A stretch of DNA of 64,000 nucleotides from an uncultured Thermoguttaceae bacterium (GCA_937951625.1 CALFBP010000053.1:31389-95388); one strand, 5' to 3'. Positions 34,932-45,013 are shown, counted from the first letter of the stretch. Made by a program: numbers and translations. The notes: generated by a model from the letters alone, not told the origin.

Positions 34932-37289
34932 TCATTCCACGATCACGGCTTGGCGCGGGCACACGACCCGGCACGTGTCGCAGCGCGTGCATTTCTCCTG
35001 GTCGATGCGATGCTGGACATAAGGCGTCATGGGGATGGCGTTGACGGGGCACTGCTGGGCGCAGAGCGTGCAGCCAATGCACTGGTCGGTGATCCGGTAC
35101 TGAATCAGGTCCTTGCACCGCCCGGCCGGGCAGCGGCCTTGGAGATGGGCCTCGTATTCGTGCCGGAAGTAGCGGAGCGTGGAGAGGACGGGATTGGGCG
35201 CGGTCCGGCCCAGTCCACAGATGCTCGCCGAGCCCACGGTGCGTGCCAAGTGCTCGAGTTCTTCCAAGTCCCCGGGTTTGCCTTGGCCGGTGACGATGCG
35301 GTCGAGGATGTCGAGCATGCGGCGGGTCCCGATACGGCAAAAAGTACACTTGCCGCACGATTGTTCCTGGGTGAAGCGGAGAAAGTATCGAGCGATGTCC
35401 ACCATGCAATCCGTGTCGTCGAGGACGACGAGTCCGCCGGAACCCATAATCGCCCCGACCTGGACAAGGGCCTCGAAATCGACCGGGGTGTCGGCCAGCT
35501 CGGCCGGCACGCACCCTCCCGAGGGCCCCCCGACCTGCACCGCCTTGAACGTGCGACCCTCAGCCACCCCGCCGCCAATCTCCTCGACGATCTGGCGGAG
35601 GGTCACGCCCATCGGCACCTCGATCAGCCCACCACGGCGAACCTTTCCGGCCAAGGCGAAGACTTTCGTGCCCTTGCTCGTCTCCGTTCCCAAGGCGGCC
35701 AGGGCCGCTGCGCCATGGCGGAAAATCCAGGGCACGACGCTGAACGTCTCGACGTTGTTGACCAGCGTGGGTTCGTTCCAGAGTCCGCTCTCGGCCGGGA
35801 AGGGAGGCCGCAGCCGCGGCATGCCCCGCCGCCCTTCGAGCGACGCCAGCAAGGCCGTCTCTTCGCCGCAGACGAACGCGCCGGCCCCCTCGCGGACCTC
35901 CAGGCTCAAGCGAAAGCCGCTGCCCATTACCGAGTCGCCCAACCACTCCCGCTCGGTCAGCCGCTCGATTGCCTCGCGAACCCGACGCACGGCCAATGGA
36001 TATTCGGCGCGGATGTAGAAGATGCCCTGCTCCGCGCCCACGGCCTTGGCGGCGATCGCCATCCCTTCGATGACGCGATAGGGGAATGATTCCAAGAGCA
36101 TCCGATCCATGAATGCGCCGGGATCGCCTTCGTCGCCGTTGCAGATGACGAACTTCCGCTGACGCGGCGCGGCCCGAACACGCGCCCATTTGATCCCTGT
36201 GGGAAACCCCGCCCCTCCGCGTCCCCGCAACCCGCTGGCCTTCACTTCCTCGATGATCGCTTCAGGGGTCAGCTCGTGCAAACACCGACGCAGGGCAGCG
36301 AACCCCCCATGGCGCAGGTACTCGTCGAGGTCGGTCGGGTCGAACTCGCCGCAAAACTCGGTGGCGATGCGTTTTTGCCGGCCCAGGAAGGCACAGACGG
36401 GCGGGTCGCGGACGTCGATCGCGTGGCGCGCGATGGGATCGTTTGTCTCATCCGTCAGCAAAACATCCAGCCATTGGCGGGCCGTTTGGCGAATTCGCCG
36501 CCACAAGCCGCGCGGCTGGAAGTGTTGCAAAACGATCGTCCGTACATCCTCTGGATTCACCTTGGCGAACAGCCGCGGCGAACCATCCAAGGGCACGATT
36601 TCCACCAGCGGCGTCTGATGGCACATCCCCACGCACCCTACCCGTTTCACCACGGCCGAAGCCCCGATTTCGGCCAACGCCTCGCCAATGGCCCGATGCA
36701 CCTTGGCGCTACCCTGGGCAACGCAGCATGACCCCAGCCCAACGCGGATTTCGGCCTCCGGCTGGTCTGGCCGGACCACAGCTCGCTCGGCGAAGGCTTG
36801 TCCGTTGCGCTGGAGCTCGAGGAAGTCGTCCAGGACTTCGGGCACCCGCTGCGGCGTGAGCCGGCCGTAGGTCACCTGGTCGATCTGGATCACGGGCGCT
36901 AGGGTGCAACACCCCAAGCAGGCAACCTTCTGCACGGTGAACAATCCGTCGCGATCCGTATCCTCGCCGTTGAGGGCCAGTCGCCGCTCCAAAGCGTCCT
37001 GAATCAACCCCGCCCCCTTCACGTGGCACGCCGTCCCGTGGCACACACTGATGATGTGCCGTCCCACGGGCCGAAGGCGGAATTGACCGTAAAACGTGGC
37101 CACGCCGGTGATCGTTGCTGGCGTGATCTCGCTGATCTGACACACCCGCTCCAGCGCCGCTTGCGGCAAATAGCGGTAGTGCTCTTGGATCGCCTGAAGA
37201 ATCCCGATCACGGCGTCCGGCCGCCGGCCCAGACGCTCTACGGTGCGGTCGACAAAGCTCAGGTCGAGGTCACTCACACGCCCATCCAC
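34932..37289 (-). CDS. NuoE-NuoF-ferredoxin fusion (NADH-dependent diaphorase, HoxE/HoxF or HndA/HndC type)
   Basis: 785 aa in three parts. Residues 1-165 are NuoE-like with a 2Fe-2S site (CHGTACHVKG and CLGCC). Residues 175-280 are a thioredoxin-like 2Fe-2S domain (GSCCVAQGS and VGCVGMC), as at the start of HoxF/HndC. Residues 330-690 are NuoF-like with FMN/NADH motifs (GLRGRGGAGFPTGIKW, NGDEGDPGAF) and a 4Fe-4S site (CGKCTFC). The last 70 residues carry two CxxCxxCxxxCP ferredoxin clusters. This is the NAD(H)-oxidising half of bifurcating hydrogenases or formate dehydrogenases, but no hydrogenase or dehydrogenase gene is adjacent. Confidence 0.93.
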   Translation of the reverse strand: MDGRVSDLDLSFVDRTVERLGRRPDAVIGILQAIQEHYRYLPQAALERVCQISEITPATITGVATFYGQFRLRPVGRHIISVCHGTACHVKGAGLIQDALERRLALNGEDTDRDGLFTVQKVACLGCCTLAPVIQIDQVTYGRLTPQRVPEVLDDFLELQRNGQAFAERAVVRPDQPEAEIRVGLGSCCVAQGSAKVHRAIGEALAEIGASAVVKRVGCVGMCHQTPLVEIVPLDGSPRLFAKVNPEDVRTIVLQHFQPRGLWRRIRQTARQWLDVLLTDETNDPIARHAIDVRDPPVCAFLGRQKRIATEFCGEFDPTDLDEYLRHGGFAALRRCLHELTPEAIIEEVKASGLRGRGGAGFPTGIKWARVRAAPRQRKFVICNGDEGDPGAFMDRMLLESFPYRVIEGMAIAAKAVGAEQGIFYIRAEYPLAVRRVREAIERLTEREWLGDSVMGSGFRLSLEVREGAGAFVCGEETALLASLEGRRGMPRLRPPFPAESGLWNEPTLVNNVETFSVVPWIFRHGAAALAALGTETSKGTKVFALAGKVRRGGLIEVPMGVTLRQIVEEIGGGVAEGRTFKAVQVGGPSGGCVPAELADTPVDFEALVQVGAIMGSGGLVVLDDTDCMVDIARYFLRFTQEQSCGKCTFCRIGTRRMLDILDRIVTGQGKPGDLEELEHLARTVGSASICGLGRTAPNPVLSTLRYFRHEYEAHLQGRCPAGRCKDLIQYRITDQCIGCTLCAQQCPVNAIPMTPYVQHRIDQEKCTRCDTCRVVCPRQAVIVE

Positions 37290-37649
37290 AAGTTCACCTG
37301 AAGAATCCTATTCAGACTAGCTCATCGACACGGCCGCGAAAACCCTTCTTCCCCGATCCGTGCGCAAGGGATGTCACCACGTGCCCTCTCGGGCAGACCG
37401 CGGCTGGGGCCCGCCGTCGTGCCAATGCAGGACCGCTCAATCGGAAATTGTAAGGTGTTGCTGACGCTGTAGAAAATGGACGACCCGAAAAAGGATTTTC
37501 GGTGAACGTGCTTCGCGGCATTGGGCTTGGGGGCCACACGGTATAATTTGCAGAGGGACTACGGCATTCTCCGTTTTTGTGCCGCGGTGTTAGGCTCCGG
37601 TTCGAGGTGCAGGCCAAATCAACAGTTTCTTTCCACGAAACAGGGGTGT
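37290..37649. other. Divergent intergenic region, NuoEF fusion/U32 gene
   Basis: About 360 bases. It carries a clear -10 box on the plus strand (see 37521-37547). The U32 frame is open upstream but looks non-coding. Confidence 0.5.
37521..37547 (+). promoter_or_regulatory. Candidate promoter for the U32 gene
   Basis: A perfect TATAAT (37542-37547) with a weak TTGGGC (37521-37526) 15 bases upstream. Transcription would start near 37554, about 96 bases before the chosen GTG. Confidence 0.42.
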
Positions 37650-39929
37650 GTGAAACCATTGATCGAAGACAGACGGCCACGACTCCCGCCAGAGCTGCTC
37701 GCCCCCGCAGGGGATCGACGCTGCGCCGAGGCCGCCGTGGCCGCGGGGGCCGATGCGGTCTATTTCGGGCTGGCCACGCCCACCAATCTCAACGCGCGGG
37801 CCAAGGCGAAAAATATCGCGCTGGACGAACTCGACGACCTGATGGCTTGGCTGCACCGCCGTGCGGTCCGCGGGTATGTCGCCCTCAACACACTGGTCTT
37901 TCCCGATGAGCTGGAAGAGGCGGAATCCATCCTCCGCAGCGTAGTCGCCTCGGGCGCGGACGCGGTGATCGTACAAGATTTTGGCTTGGCGCGGCTGGCC
38001 CACGCCGTGTGCCCGACGCTCCCGATCCACGCCTCGACCCAGATGAGCCTGACCAGCGCCGAGGGAATCGGCGTGGCGGAATCTTTGGGCATCGAGCGGG
38101 TGATCCTGGCCCGAGAACTCTCGATCGACGACATCCGAAAGGTCGTCCAGCAGACCCACGTTCCCGTCGAGGTCTTTGTTCACGGGGCGCTTTGCGTTTC
38201 CTTCTCCGGCCAGTGTCTGGCGAGCCGGACGCTGGGCTCCCGAAGCGCCAACCGCGGCGACTGCGCCCAACCCTGCCGACTGCCCTACCGGTTGGTGTAC
38301 GACGAGCCGCCGCGATTTCCTTCGGCAGGGGAGGCGAAACGTTCCTTGGAAGCGGGTCGTTGTGCGGAATACCCCCTCAGTCCGATGGACTTGGCGGCCT
38401 ACGAGCTGGTGCCCGACTTGATCGCCGCCGGCGTTGCGGCGCTGAAAATCGAGGGGCGTTTGAAATCGGCGGATTATGTTTCGGTCGTGACCAGCCACTA
38501 CCGCCAGGCCATCGACGCGGCCATGGCCGGCAAATCGCCCGCTTTTTCCGAAAGAGAAATCCGCCAATTGGAAGCCGTATTCTCCCGCGGTTTTTGCCAC
38601 GGGTGGCTCGAAAACTCTCGAGGCAGGCGATTGGCGACCGGCGTGGGGCCTGCGAGGCGGACCTCGCCGGCGGAAACGATGGAAAGGACGACACGCGGGC
38701 AGGGGCGCAAGATTCCCTTGGAACTCGTGGTCGAAGCCGAGGTCGGGCGGCCCCTGCGGGTATCCGGCCGCACCGCGCTAGGACACCATGTTGAAATAGA
38801 ATCCTCGCAACCCCTCGCCGCGGCCATTCGACACCCACTGAGCGAATCGCTTCTCATTGAGCAATTCGGCCGCCTCGGGGCCACGCCCTATCGTTTGGCT
38901 GGATTGAAGGCCACCATTGTTGGCCGGCCCCTGGCGCCGTTAAGCGTGCTTGGCCAACTACGCCGGGCGATGATTGCCCAGCTCGACGCCGCAATCGCTC
39001 CCGCGCCCCGAACGACTGCCGCCGAGCCGCAAGTCGCCGCGCTGCGAGAGGCCCTAAAACACGCTCGCCACCCGGTTCGGGAGGCTGCGAGTCCTCGACT
39101 TCGCGTCCTCTGCCGCACGCCGCAGCAGCTTCATGCGGTCTTGGCGTGCGGCGTCCGGAACGTGATCGCCGACTACTCCGATTTGGCGGGCTATGACGCC
39201 GCGGTTTCCGAAGCAAGGAGAAACAACGCCGAGATCTGTCTGGCCACGCCGCGGATTCAGAAGCCGGGCGAGCTTTGGGCTTTCGCCCAGGTCGCCAGCC
39301 ACCGGCCCGACGCAGTGCTGGCAAGAAACCTCGCCGCGCTGAGCTACTTCCACGGCGAGGGCCTCCCGGTCGTAGCCGATTTCTCGCTCAATGCGGCCAA
39401 CGATCTCACGGTGCAGTGGCTCCGCGATTGCGGGGCCTGCCGGGTCACGCCATGCCTCGATCTTAATCGCCGACAGCTCGAGCAACTGCTCGATCACGCG
39501 CGGCCCGAGTGGTTGGAAATTGCCATCCACCTCCACGTTCCCATGTTTCACACGCAACTGTGCCTGTTCCGCGATGCTCCGGCACCCAAGCTGAAAAATC
39601 CGACGGCTTGCCATGCCGCCTGCCAAGGGCACGTCCTAAGTCTGGAGGATCGGAGAGGTGTGCGGCATCCGGTCATGGCCGACGCCCTATGCCGCAACAC
39701 CGTGTATCAAGCGGTGCCCCAAAGCGCTGCCGAGCGGGTTCCCAAGCTGATTGCCAAGAGTGTGACGGACTTTCGCGTCGAGCTATTCGACGAAGCGGAG
39801 GATCGCCAGATTCATCAGCTCGTCGGAATCTACGCCTCGCTCCTCAAAGGGAGTCTGCGCGGAGACGAGGCCTGGCGGCAACTCCAGGCCCTGTATCCAG
39901 CAGGGGTGACGCGGGGAACTTTGCGATAA
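37650..39929 (+). CDS. U32-family protein, RlhA-like (23S rRNA hydroxylation)
   Basis: 759 aa from the GTG at 37650, which has AGGGG upstream. The opening PPELLAPAGDRRCAEAAVAAGADAVYFG is diagnostic of the U32 family. The conserved GALCVSFSGQCLASRTLGSRSANRGDCAQPCRLPY supplies cysteines likely to hold an iron-sulfur cluster. A DUF3656-like region and a second U32-like barrel with further cysteines (CHAACQGH) follow. E. coli RlhA hydroxylates C2501 of 23S rRNA and has this architecture, so that role is likely. It is a little longer than RlhA (653 aa). Confidence 0.9.
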   Translation: MKPLIEDRRPRLPPELLAPAGDRRCAEAAVAAGADAVYFGLATPTNLNARAKAKNIALDELDDLMAWLHRRAVRGYVALNTLVFPDELEEAESILRSVVASGADAVIVQDFGLARLAHAVCPTLPIHASTQMSLTSAEGIGVAESLGIERVILARELSIDDIRKVVQQTHVPVEVFVHGALCVSFSGQCLASRTLGSRSANRGDCAQPCRLPYRLVYDEPPRFPSAGEAKRSLEAGRCAEYPLSPMDLAAYELVPDLIAAGVAALKIEGRLKSADYVSVVTSHYRQAIDAAMAGKSPAFSEREIRQLEAVFSRGFCHGWLENSRGRRLATGVGPARRTSPAETMERTTRGQGRKIPLELVVEAEVGRPLRVSGRTALGHHVEIESSQPLAAAIRHPLSESLLIEQFGRLGATPYRLAGLKATIVGRPLAPLSVLGQLRRAMIAQLDAAIAPAPRTTAAEPQVAALREALKHARHPVREAASPRLRVLCRTPQQLHAVLACGVRNVIADYSDLAGYDAAVSEARRNNAEICLATPRIQKPGELWAFAQVASHRPDAVLARNLAALSYFHGEGLPVVADFSLNAANDLTVQWLRDCGACRVTPCLDLNRRQLEQLLDHARPEWLEIAIHLHVPMFHTQLCLFRDAPAPKLKNPTACHAACQGHVLSLEDRRGVRHPVMADALCRNTVYQAVPQSAAERVPKLIAKSVTDFRVELFDEAEDRQIHQLVGIYASLLKGSLRGDEAWRQLQALYPAGVTRGTLR

Positions 39930-40136
39930 TCGAGAGCTAAGCAGAAATAGTGTATTTTGAGCGGAGCCAGCACCGCGGCCAACGTCGGCCCAGGGGGCGT
40001 AGGCTTTGCCGCCCCGGTACCCCGAAACCTCAGTACCTCGCCGCGCGGGTTGCGGGCTTGACAGATCGTTAATAACGTGAGATGGTGTAGTAGGATAGGG
40101 TTACGAGCTCCCCCGCGACCCATTTGGGACAAGATC

Positions 40137-42407
40137 ATGGCTTCCCCGTCGAGTGATGCGTGGTTTTACGTTGTCGGACAACAGCCGATTGGGCCCGTGT
40201 CCTTAGACGAGTTGCGCGCAGCGGTCTCGGCAGGCCGGGTGGGGCCTCAGACGCTGGTCCGCAACGCTGGGTGGACCCATTGGTTTCAAGCCATAAAGGT
40301 ACCCGGCCTCTGCTCGGCAGAGTCGCTCACGCCGGCGGAAACGAAAGTCCAGGACGGGGAGTCGAATGGCGACGGCCCGCAGTCTGCGGTGGAGTTCAAG
40401 CGGGTCCGCGTGGCGGTGCCAGGAGCGCCGCATTCGCTTGGAACTGTCGGTGGTTCGATCCGGATCGCCGCGCCGAGCGGCTCCGTCCCAGTCGCGGCGC
40501 CCCCGACTACGCCGAGTGCGGCCGAGACGCAACCCGCCGAAGAGTTCAACGTTCAGGAGATATGGGGCGACCAGGCGCCGCCGCTCGGACGCAGACGGAA
40601 AAAAGGACTGCCGGTGGTACCCCTGCTGGCGTTGATGGTGGCGTTGGGGGCGGGCGGAGCGTTGGTGTACGGGATCGTGAACTACTCGTCGATCGGGACG
40701 CCGACGCCGGTAGACCCGGACGCCCCCCGGCATACCGTCGTGCCGCTCAAGCGGCCTGCCGACGTCGCGAAAAAGACCGAGGATGCCGTGAAGGAAGAGT
40801 CCGACCAGGAGGAGGAGTATAGCGATTTCCAAATGTCGGACTTCGATTTGCGTCCGAAGGCCAATCCAGCGATCTTCGAGATTCCCGGCCCACCCACGCC
40901 CAAAAACCGCATCGACGAGATCACCTTCGCCAAGTGGAAGGAACTGGGGATCGAGCCGGCCAGTCCCTGCACCGACGCCGTGTTCTTTCGCCGGGTGTAT
41001 CTGGACGTGATCGGCACCTTGCCTACGGTCGAGGAGGCCAGGGCGTTCTACAGCGACACCAGCCCGGACAAACGCGCCAAGCTCATCGATGCCCTGCTCC
41101 AGCGGCCGGAGTTCGCCGAGTTCTGGGCCATGAAGTGGTGCGATTTGCTGCGCGTGAAAGCCGAATTTCCCATCAATCTTTGGCCGAACGCGGCGCAGGC
41201 GTACCACCGCTGGGTTCGCAACGCGATTCGCGACAATATGCCTTACGACAAGTTCGTCCGCGAGCTGTTGACCGCCAGCGGCAGCAACTTCCGCGTCCCG
41301 CAAGTCAACTTTTATCGCGCGTTGCAAAGCAAGGATCCGAAGGGCATCGCCCGCGCCGTGGCGCTGACCTTCATGGGCTCGCGGGCGGAAAAATGGCCGG
41401 AAGAGCGGCTGACGGGCCTTTCCGGGTTCTTCTTCAAGGTCGGTTACAAGAAGACCGGCGAATGGAAGGAAGAGATCGTTTACTTCGACCCGGAAAAGGT
41501 CCATTACCCACCGCCGCCTTCCGCGCCGCCGGCCGGGGCGAAACCGGGGGAAAAGGGCAAGAAGAAAGTGGCGGAAAAAAAACCGCCCGCCAAGAAGCCG
41601 GAACCAATTCCTCCTCCTCCCCCCGTCTTTCCCGACGGCACCCCAGCCCAGATTCCCCCCAACACCGATCCTCGCCTGGTGTTCGCCGACTGGTTGATCA
41701 CGCCGAAAAACCCGTGGTTCACGCGCGTGGTGGTCAATCGCATCTGGTGCTGGCTCCAGGGCCGCGGGATCGTCCACGAACCGGACGATTTCCGGCCCGA
41801 CAATCCGCCGTCCAATCCTGAATTGCTCGACTATCTCGCCGAGGAATTGGTAAAGGCCAATTACGACTTGAAGCACATCTACCGCTTGATCCTCAATTCG
41901 AGCACGTACCAGCTTTCGCCGATTCCCAAGAGCAAGCATCCTGAGGCCGCCGCCCAGTTTGCCTTCTACACCGTCCGCCGCCTCGAAGCCGAGGTGATCA
42001 TCGACGCCTTGAATCAGATCACGGGTACGACGGAGAGCTATTCGAGTATCATCCCGGAGCCGTACACCTTCATCCCCGAGACGCGCCGCGCGATTTCCCT
42101 GCCCGATGGCAGCATCACCAGCAGCTTCCTCGAACTGTTCGGACGACCGCCGCGCGACACGGGCCTGGAGTCGGAGCGGAACAACCGCATCACGGCCGGG
42201 CAGCGATTGCACCTGTTGAACTCCAGTCACATCCGCAACAAACTCCGCGACGGACCGGGGATTAAGAAGCTGCTCAGCTCGGGAAACGCCACCGAAGACT
42301 TGTATCTGGCGATTCTCTCCCGTTTCCCGGACGAGCAAGAGGTGCTCACGGGCGACGACCTGCCCTGGACGTTGATCAACAGCACGGAATTCTTATTTCG
42401 CCACTGA
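40137..42407 (+). CDS. GYF_2-DUF1549-DUF1553 planctomycete membrane protein
   Basis: 756 aa from the ATG at 40137. Residues 5-60 form a GYF_2 domain (WFYVVGQQPIGPVSLDELRAA). A low-complexity stretch precedes one membrane helix (VVPLLALMVALGAGGALVYGIV, near residue 165). DUF1549 follows (ITFAKWKELGIEPASPCTDA, DVIGTLPTVEEARAF). An Ala/Lys/Pro-rich insert precedes DUF1553 (VFADWLITPKNPWFTRVVVNRIW). Most DUF1549/1553 proteins carry a c-type cytochrome N-terminus; here it is replaced by the cytoplasmic GYF domain. The function of the family is unknown. Confidence 0.9.
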   Translation: MASPSSDAWFYVVGQQPIGPVSLDELRAAVSAGRVGPQTLVRNAGWTHWFQAIKVPGLCSAESLTPAETKVQDGESNGDGPQSAVEFKRVRVAVPGAPHSLGTVGGSIRIAAPSGSVPVAAPPTTPSAAETQPAEEFNVQEIWGDQAPPLGRRRKKGLPVVPLLALMVALGAGGALVYGIVNYSSIGTPTPVDPDAPRHTVVPLKRPADVAKKTEDAVKEESDQEEEYSDFQMSDFDLRPKANPAIFEIPGPPTPKNRIDEITFAKWKELGIEPASPCTDAVFFRRVYLDVIGTLPTVEEARAFYSDTSPDKRAKLIDALLQRPEFAEFWAMKWCDLLRVKAEFPINLWPNAAQAYHRWVRNAIRDNMPYDKFVRELLTASGSNFRVPQVNFYRALQSKDPKGIARAVALTFMGSRAEKWPEERLTGLSGFFFKVGYKKTGEWKEEIVYFDPEKVHYPPPPSAPPAGAKPGEKGKKKVAEKKPPAKKPEPIPPPPPVFPDGTPAQIPPNTDPRLVFADWLITPKNPWFTRVVVNRIWCWLQGRGIVHEPDDFRPDNPPSNPELLDYLAEELVKANYDLKHIYRLILNSSTYQLSPIPKSKHPEAAAQFAFYTVRRLEAEVIIDALNQITGTTESYSSIIPEPYTFIPETRRAISLPDGSITSSFLELFGRPPRDTGLESERNNRITAGQRLHLLNSSHIRNKLRDGPGIKKLLSSGNATEDLYLAILSRFPDEQEVLTGDDLPWTLINSTEFLFRH

Positions 42408-42597
42408 CGGCCCCCTCCCGCGTCCTCTCCAAGGTCGGTCTTCCTCGATCCGTCTCGGCTTTATCCGTTGCTCTGTCCCTTTCGGGCCACAACGCGGCGT
42501 AGTCTTCTGGCGCTCAAGTTTACAAGCAGTGGGGCGGTTTGTATGCTTCAGGCGAACGCTCGTAATGTTTGCGATTTCCTCGCCCTGTCGAGGCTGG

Positions 42598-44034
42598 ATG
42601 ATGAGTCCCGACGAGTTCAGGCACTGGGGCCGCGAAGTGGTCGACTGGATCGCCGACTACATGGAACGTGTAGAAGCGTATCCCGTGGCGCCATCGGTCG
42701 AGCCTGGGGAAATCCGTGCGCAGTTGCCCGCCCAGCCTCCTGAAGAGGGCGAGCCGTTCGACGCTATCCTTCGCGACGTGAACGCGATCCTGCTGCCGGG
42801 CGTGATGCACTGGCAGTCGCCCAACTTTTTCGGTTACTTCCCTTGCAATAACTCCGGACCGTCGATCCTCGGTGAAATGATTTCAGCCGGATTGGGCGTG
42901 CAAGGCATGTTGTGGGCCACCAGTCCAGCCTGTACCGAGTTGGAGACCCACGTCCTGGATTGGCTGGTTGAACTGCTCGATTTGCCGAGGCACTTCAAAT
43001 CGGATTCGCTTGGCGGAGGCGTGATTCAGGACAGCGCCTCGTCGGCAACCCTTTGTGCGATCGTTACGGCCCGAGAGCGGGCAACGGCTGGGCAAAGCAA
43101 CCAGACGGGCGTCGTTGCTTCCTTGACGGCTTACGCCACGGCCCAGACCCATTCCTCCGTGGAAAAGGGGATTCGCATCGCGGGCCTAGGCAGTGACAAC
43201 CTACGACTGGTGGAAACCGATGATCAGTACCGCATGAGGTCCGATCGGCTCCGGCAAGCGATTGCGGCCGACCTTGCCGCCGGCCGAAAGCCATGTTTCG
43301 TCTGCGCTACGGTGGGCACCACCTCCACCACCGCCATCGATCCGCTGGCTGAGATAGGCCCCATCTGCCGCCAATACGATCTCTGGCTCCACGTCGACGC
43401 CGCCCTGGCCGGCACGGCCGCTTTGTGCCCCGAGTTCCGATTCATCCATGAGGGACTGGAGTGGGCCGACAGCTACTGCTTCAATCCCCACAAGTGGATG
43501 TTCACCAATTTCGACTGCGATTGTTTTTTCGTGCGAGATCGGGCCGCATTGACCCGCGCCCTGAGCGTGCTGCCGGACTACTTACGAAATAAGGCCACGG
43601 AATCGGGCAAGGTGATCGACTACCGCGACTGGCAAATTCCCCTGGGCCGCCGGTTCCGTGCATTGAAGTTGTGGTTTGTCATCCGCTGGTTCGGGGCGGC
43701 GGGCCTGAAGGCGATGGTCCGAGAGCATGTGGCCTTGGCCCAGCATCTAGCCCGTTGGGTGGATTCCGATCCCCGCTTCGAACGCATGGCCCCTGTTCCC
43801 CTCAATTTGGTCTGTTTTCGTCACCGTGGCGGCGACGCGGCCACGCAGCAGATTCTCGACAGGGTCAATGGCTCAGGCAAGGCGTTTCTGAGCCATACGC
43901 GGCTCCGCGACCGCTTGGCGTTGCGGATGTGCATCGGTCAAACGCACACGCAGCGACGCCACGTGGAGGCGGCCTGGCGGCTCATCGCCGAGGCAGCAGA
44001 TGATCTTCATTCGGACAAGCCGTCAGGGAGCTGA
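42598..44034 (+). CDS. Aromatic-L-amino-acid decarboxylase (PLP group II)
   Basis: 478 aa from the ATG at 42598 (the ATG at 42601 is equally possible), almost the length of animal AADC. Family blocks: VEPGEIRAQLPAQPPEEGE, MHWQSPNFFGYFP, GGGVIQDSASSATL, HVDAALAGTA, and NPHKWMFTNFDC with the PLP lysine at 299. It decarboxylates an aromatic amino acid (tyrosine, tryptophan or DOPA) to its amine. The kinase gene follows 46 bases later on the same strand. Confidence 0.93.
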   Translation: MMSPDEFRHWGREVVDWIADYMERVEAYPVAPSVEPGEIRAQLPAQPPEEGEPFDAILRDVNAILLPGVMHWQSPNFFGYFPCNNSGPSILGEMISAGLGVQGMLWATSPACTELETHVLDWLVELLDLPRHFKSDSLGGGVIQDSASSATLCAIVTARERATAGQSNQTGVVASLTAYATAQTHSSVEKGIRIAGLGSDNLRLVETDDQYRMRSDRLRQAIAADLAAGRKPCFVCATVGTTSTTAIDPLAEIGPICRQYDLWLHVDAALAGTAALCPEFRFIHEGLEWADSYCFNPHKWMFTNFDCDCFFVRDRAALTRALSVLPDYLRNKATESGKVIDYRDWQIPLGRRFRALKLWFVIRWFGAAGLKAMVREHVALAQHLARWVDSDPRFERMAPVPLNLVCFRHRGGDAATQQILDRVNGSGKAFLSHTRLRDRLALRMCIGQTHTQRRHVEAAWRLIAEAADDLHSDKPSGS

Positions 44035-44080
44035 AGTAGAGCAAACGAGGCAACCCATTCCCTCGAACGCTGGAGGCAAC

Positions 44081-45013
44081 ATGGCCGAGGTCCATCTTCC
44101 CACGGTGATCGGATTGGGCGAGTTGCTGTGGGACTGTTTTCCCGACTCGCGTCGGCCAGGGGGAGCCCCGGCCAACGTGGCATTCCATGCCAACCAGTTG
44201 GGCTGCCGCGGCCTGGTTTGTTCCCGAGTGGGTTGCGACCCGCTGGGCGATGAGCTGGTCGCATTCTTGGTTCAACAAGGGCTGGAAACCACGCTCATCC
44301 AACGCGATGAGGAACGGCCCACGGGAACCGTGACGGTCGACGTCTCCCGGCCCGAGCACCCCCGATTCACCATCCATGAAAACGCGGCCTGGGACTACCT
44401 GGCCTTTGAACCCTCATTGGAAAAGGCGTTGGGCGAGGCCGCCGCCGTGTGCTTTGGAACGCTGGCCCAGCGTTCGGCGACCTCGCGGGCGACGATTGGC
44501 CGGGCGATCCGCGCGGTCCCGCCTGGCTGCCTCGTGGTCTATGACGTGAATCTGCGGCAGCATTTTTACCATCGGGAGTGGGTGGAGGCATCGCTGCGGG
44601 CATCGCATGTCGTCAAACTCAATGGCGAAGAAACCGTGGAACTGAGCCGGTTGCTGGAGTTGGATTCGCGTTGCGCCGTGGCGAACACCGAGGGTCACTT
44701 GGCGTTTGCCCGCGCGATCCAAGAGCGGTTTGGCGTTCACACGGTGTGCGTGACACGGGGGGAGCGCGGCTGCCTCTTAGTTGCCCAGGAGACGGCAGTT
44801 GATGCCCCTGGAGTAGAGATCGACGTGGTCGACGCGGTCGGCGCCGGAGATGCGTTCACGGCCGCGTTGATCGCGGCGAGGGTCCGCGGCTGGAGCCTTC
44901 AAGAGCAGGCCGCCTTCGCCAACGCCGTGGGCGCGATGGTGGCAAGTCGCTCAGGTGCCATGCCTATTTTAGGGGACGAAATCGCAAGGTGGCTCGCCAG
45001 CCGCGACCGATAA
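44081..45013 (+). CDS. PfkB-family sugar kinase (fructokinase-like)
   Basis: 310 aa. It starts at the ATG at 44081, behind GGAGG. The N-terminal substrate motif is GELLWDCFPDSRRPGGAPANVAFH, and the C-terminal signature DAVGAGDAFTAAL has the catalytic Asp257. The pattern fits fructokinase. It probably phosphorylates a ketohexose for entry into glycolysis or the KDPG route. It is co-oriented with the decarboxylase; the metabolic link is unclear. Confidence 0.92.
   Translation: MAEVHLPTVIGLGELLWDCFPDSRRPGGAPANVAFHANQLGCRGLVCSRVGCDPLGDELVAFLVQQGLETTLIQRDEERPTGTVTVDVSRPEHPRFTIHENAAWDYLAFEPSLEKALGEAAAVCFGTLAQRSATSRATIGRAIRAVPPGCLVVYDVNLRQHFYHREWVEASLRASHVVKLNGEETVELSRLLELDSRCAVANTEGHLAFARAIQERFGVHTVCVTRGERGCLLVAQETAVDAPGVEIDVVDAVGAGDAFTAALIAARVRGWSLQEQAAFANAVGAMVASRSGAMPILGDEIARWLASRDR

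Noticed and set aside
33855..36089. Very long open frame (744 codons) on the plus strand opposite the NuoEF fusion and marC
   Set aside because: It is antisense to clearly identified proteins. High GC in third positions leaves the complementary frame open. The encoded residues show no domain.
40203..42338. 711-codon frame opposite the GYF-DUF1549 protein
   Set aside because: Antisense shadow of a recognised gene, with no family features and no ribosome site.
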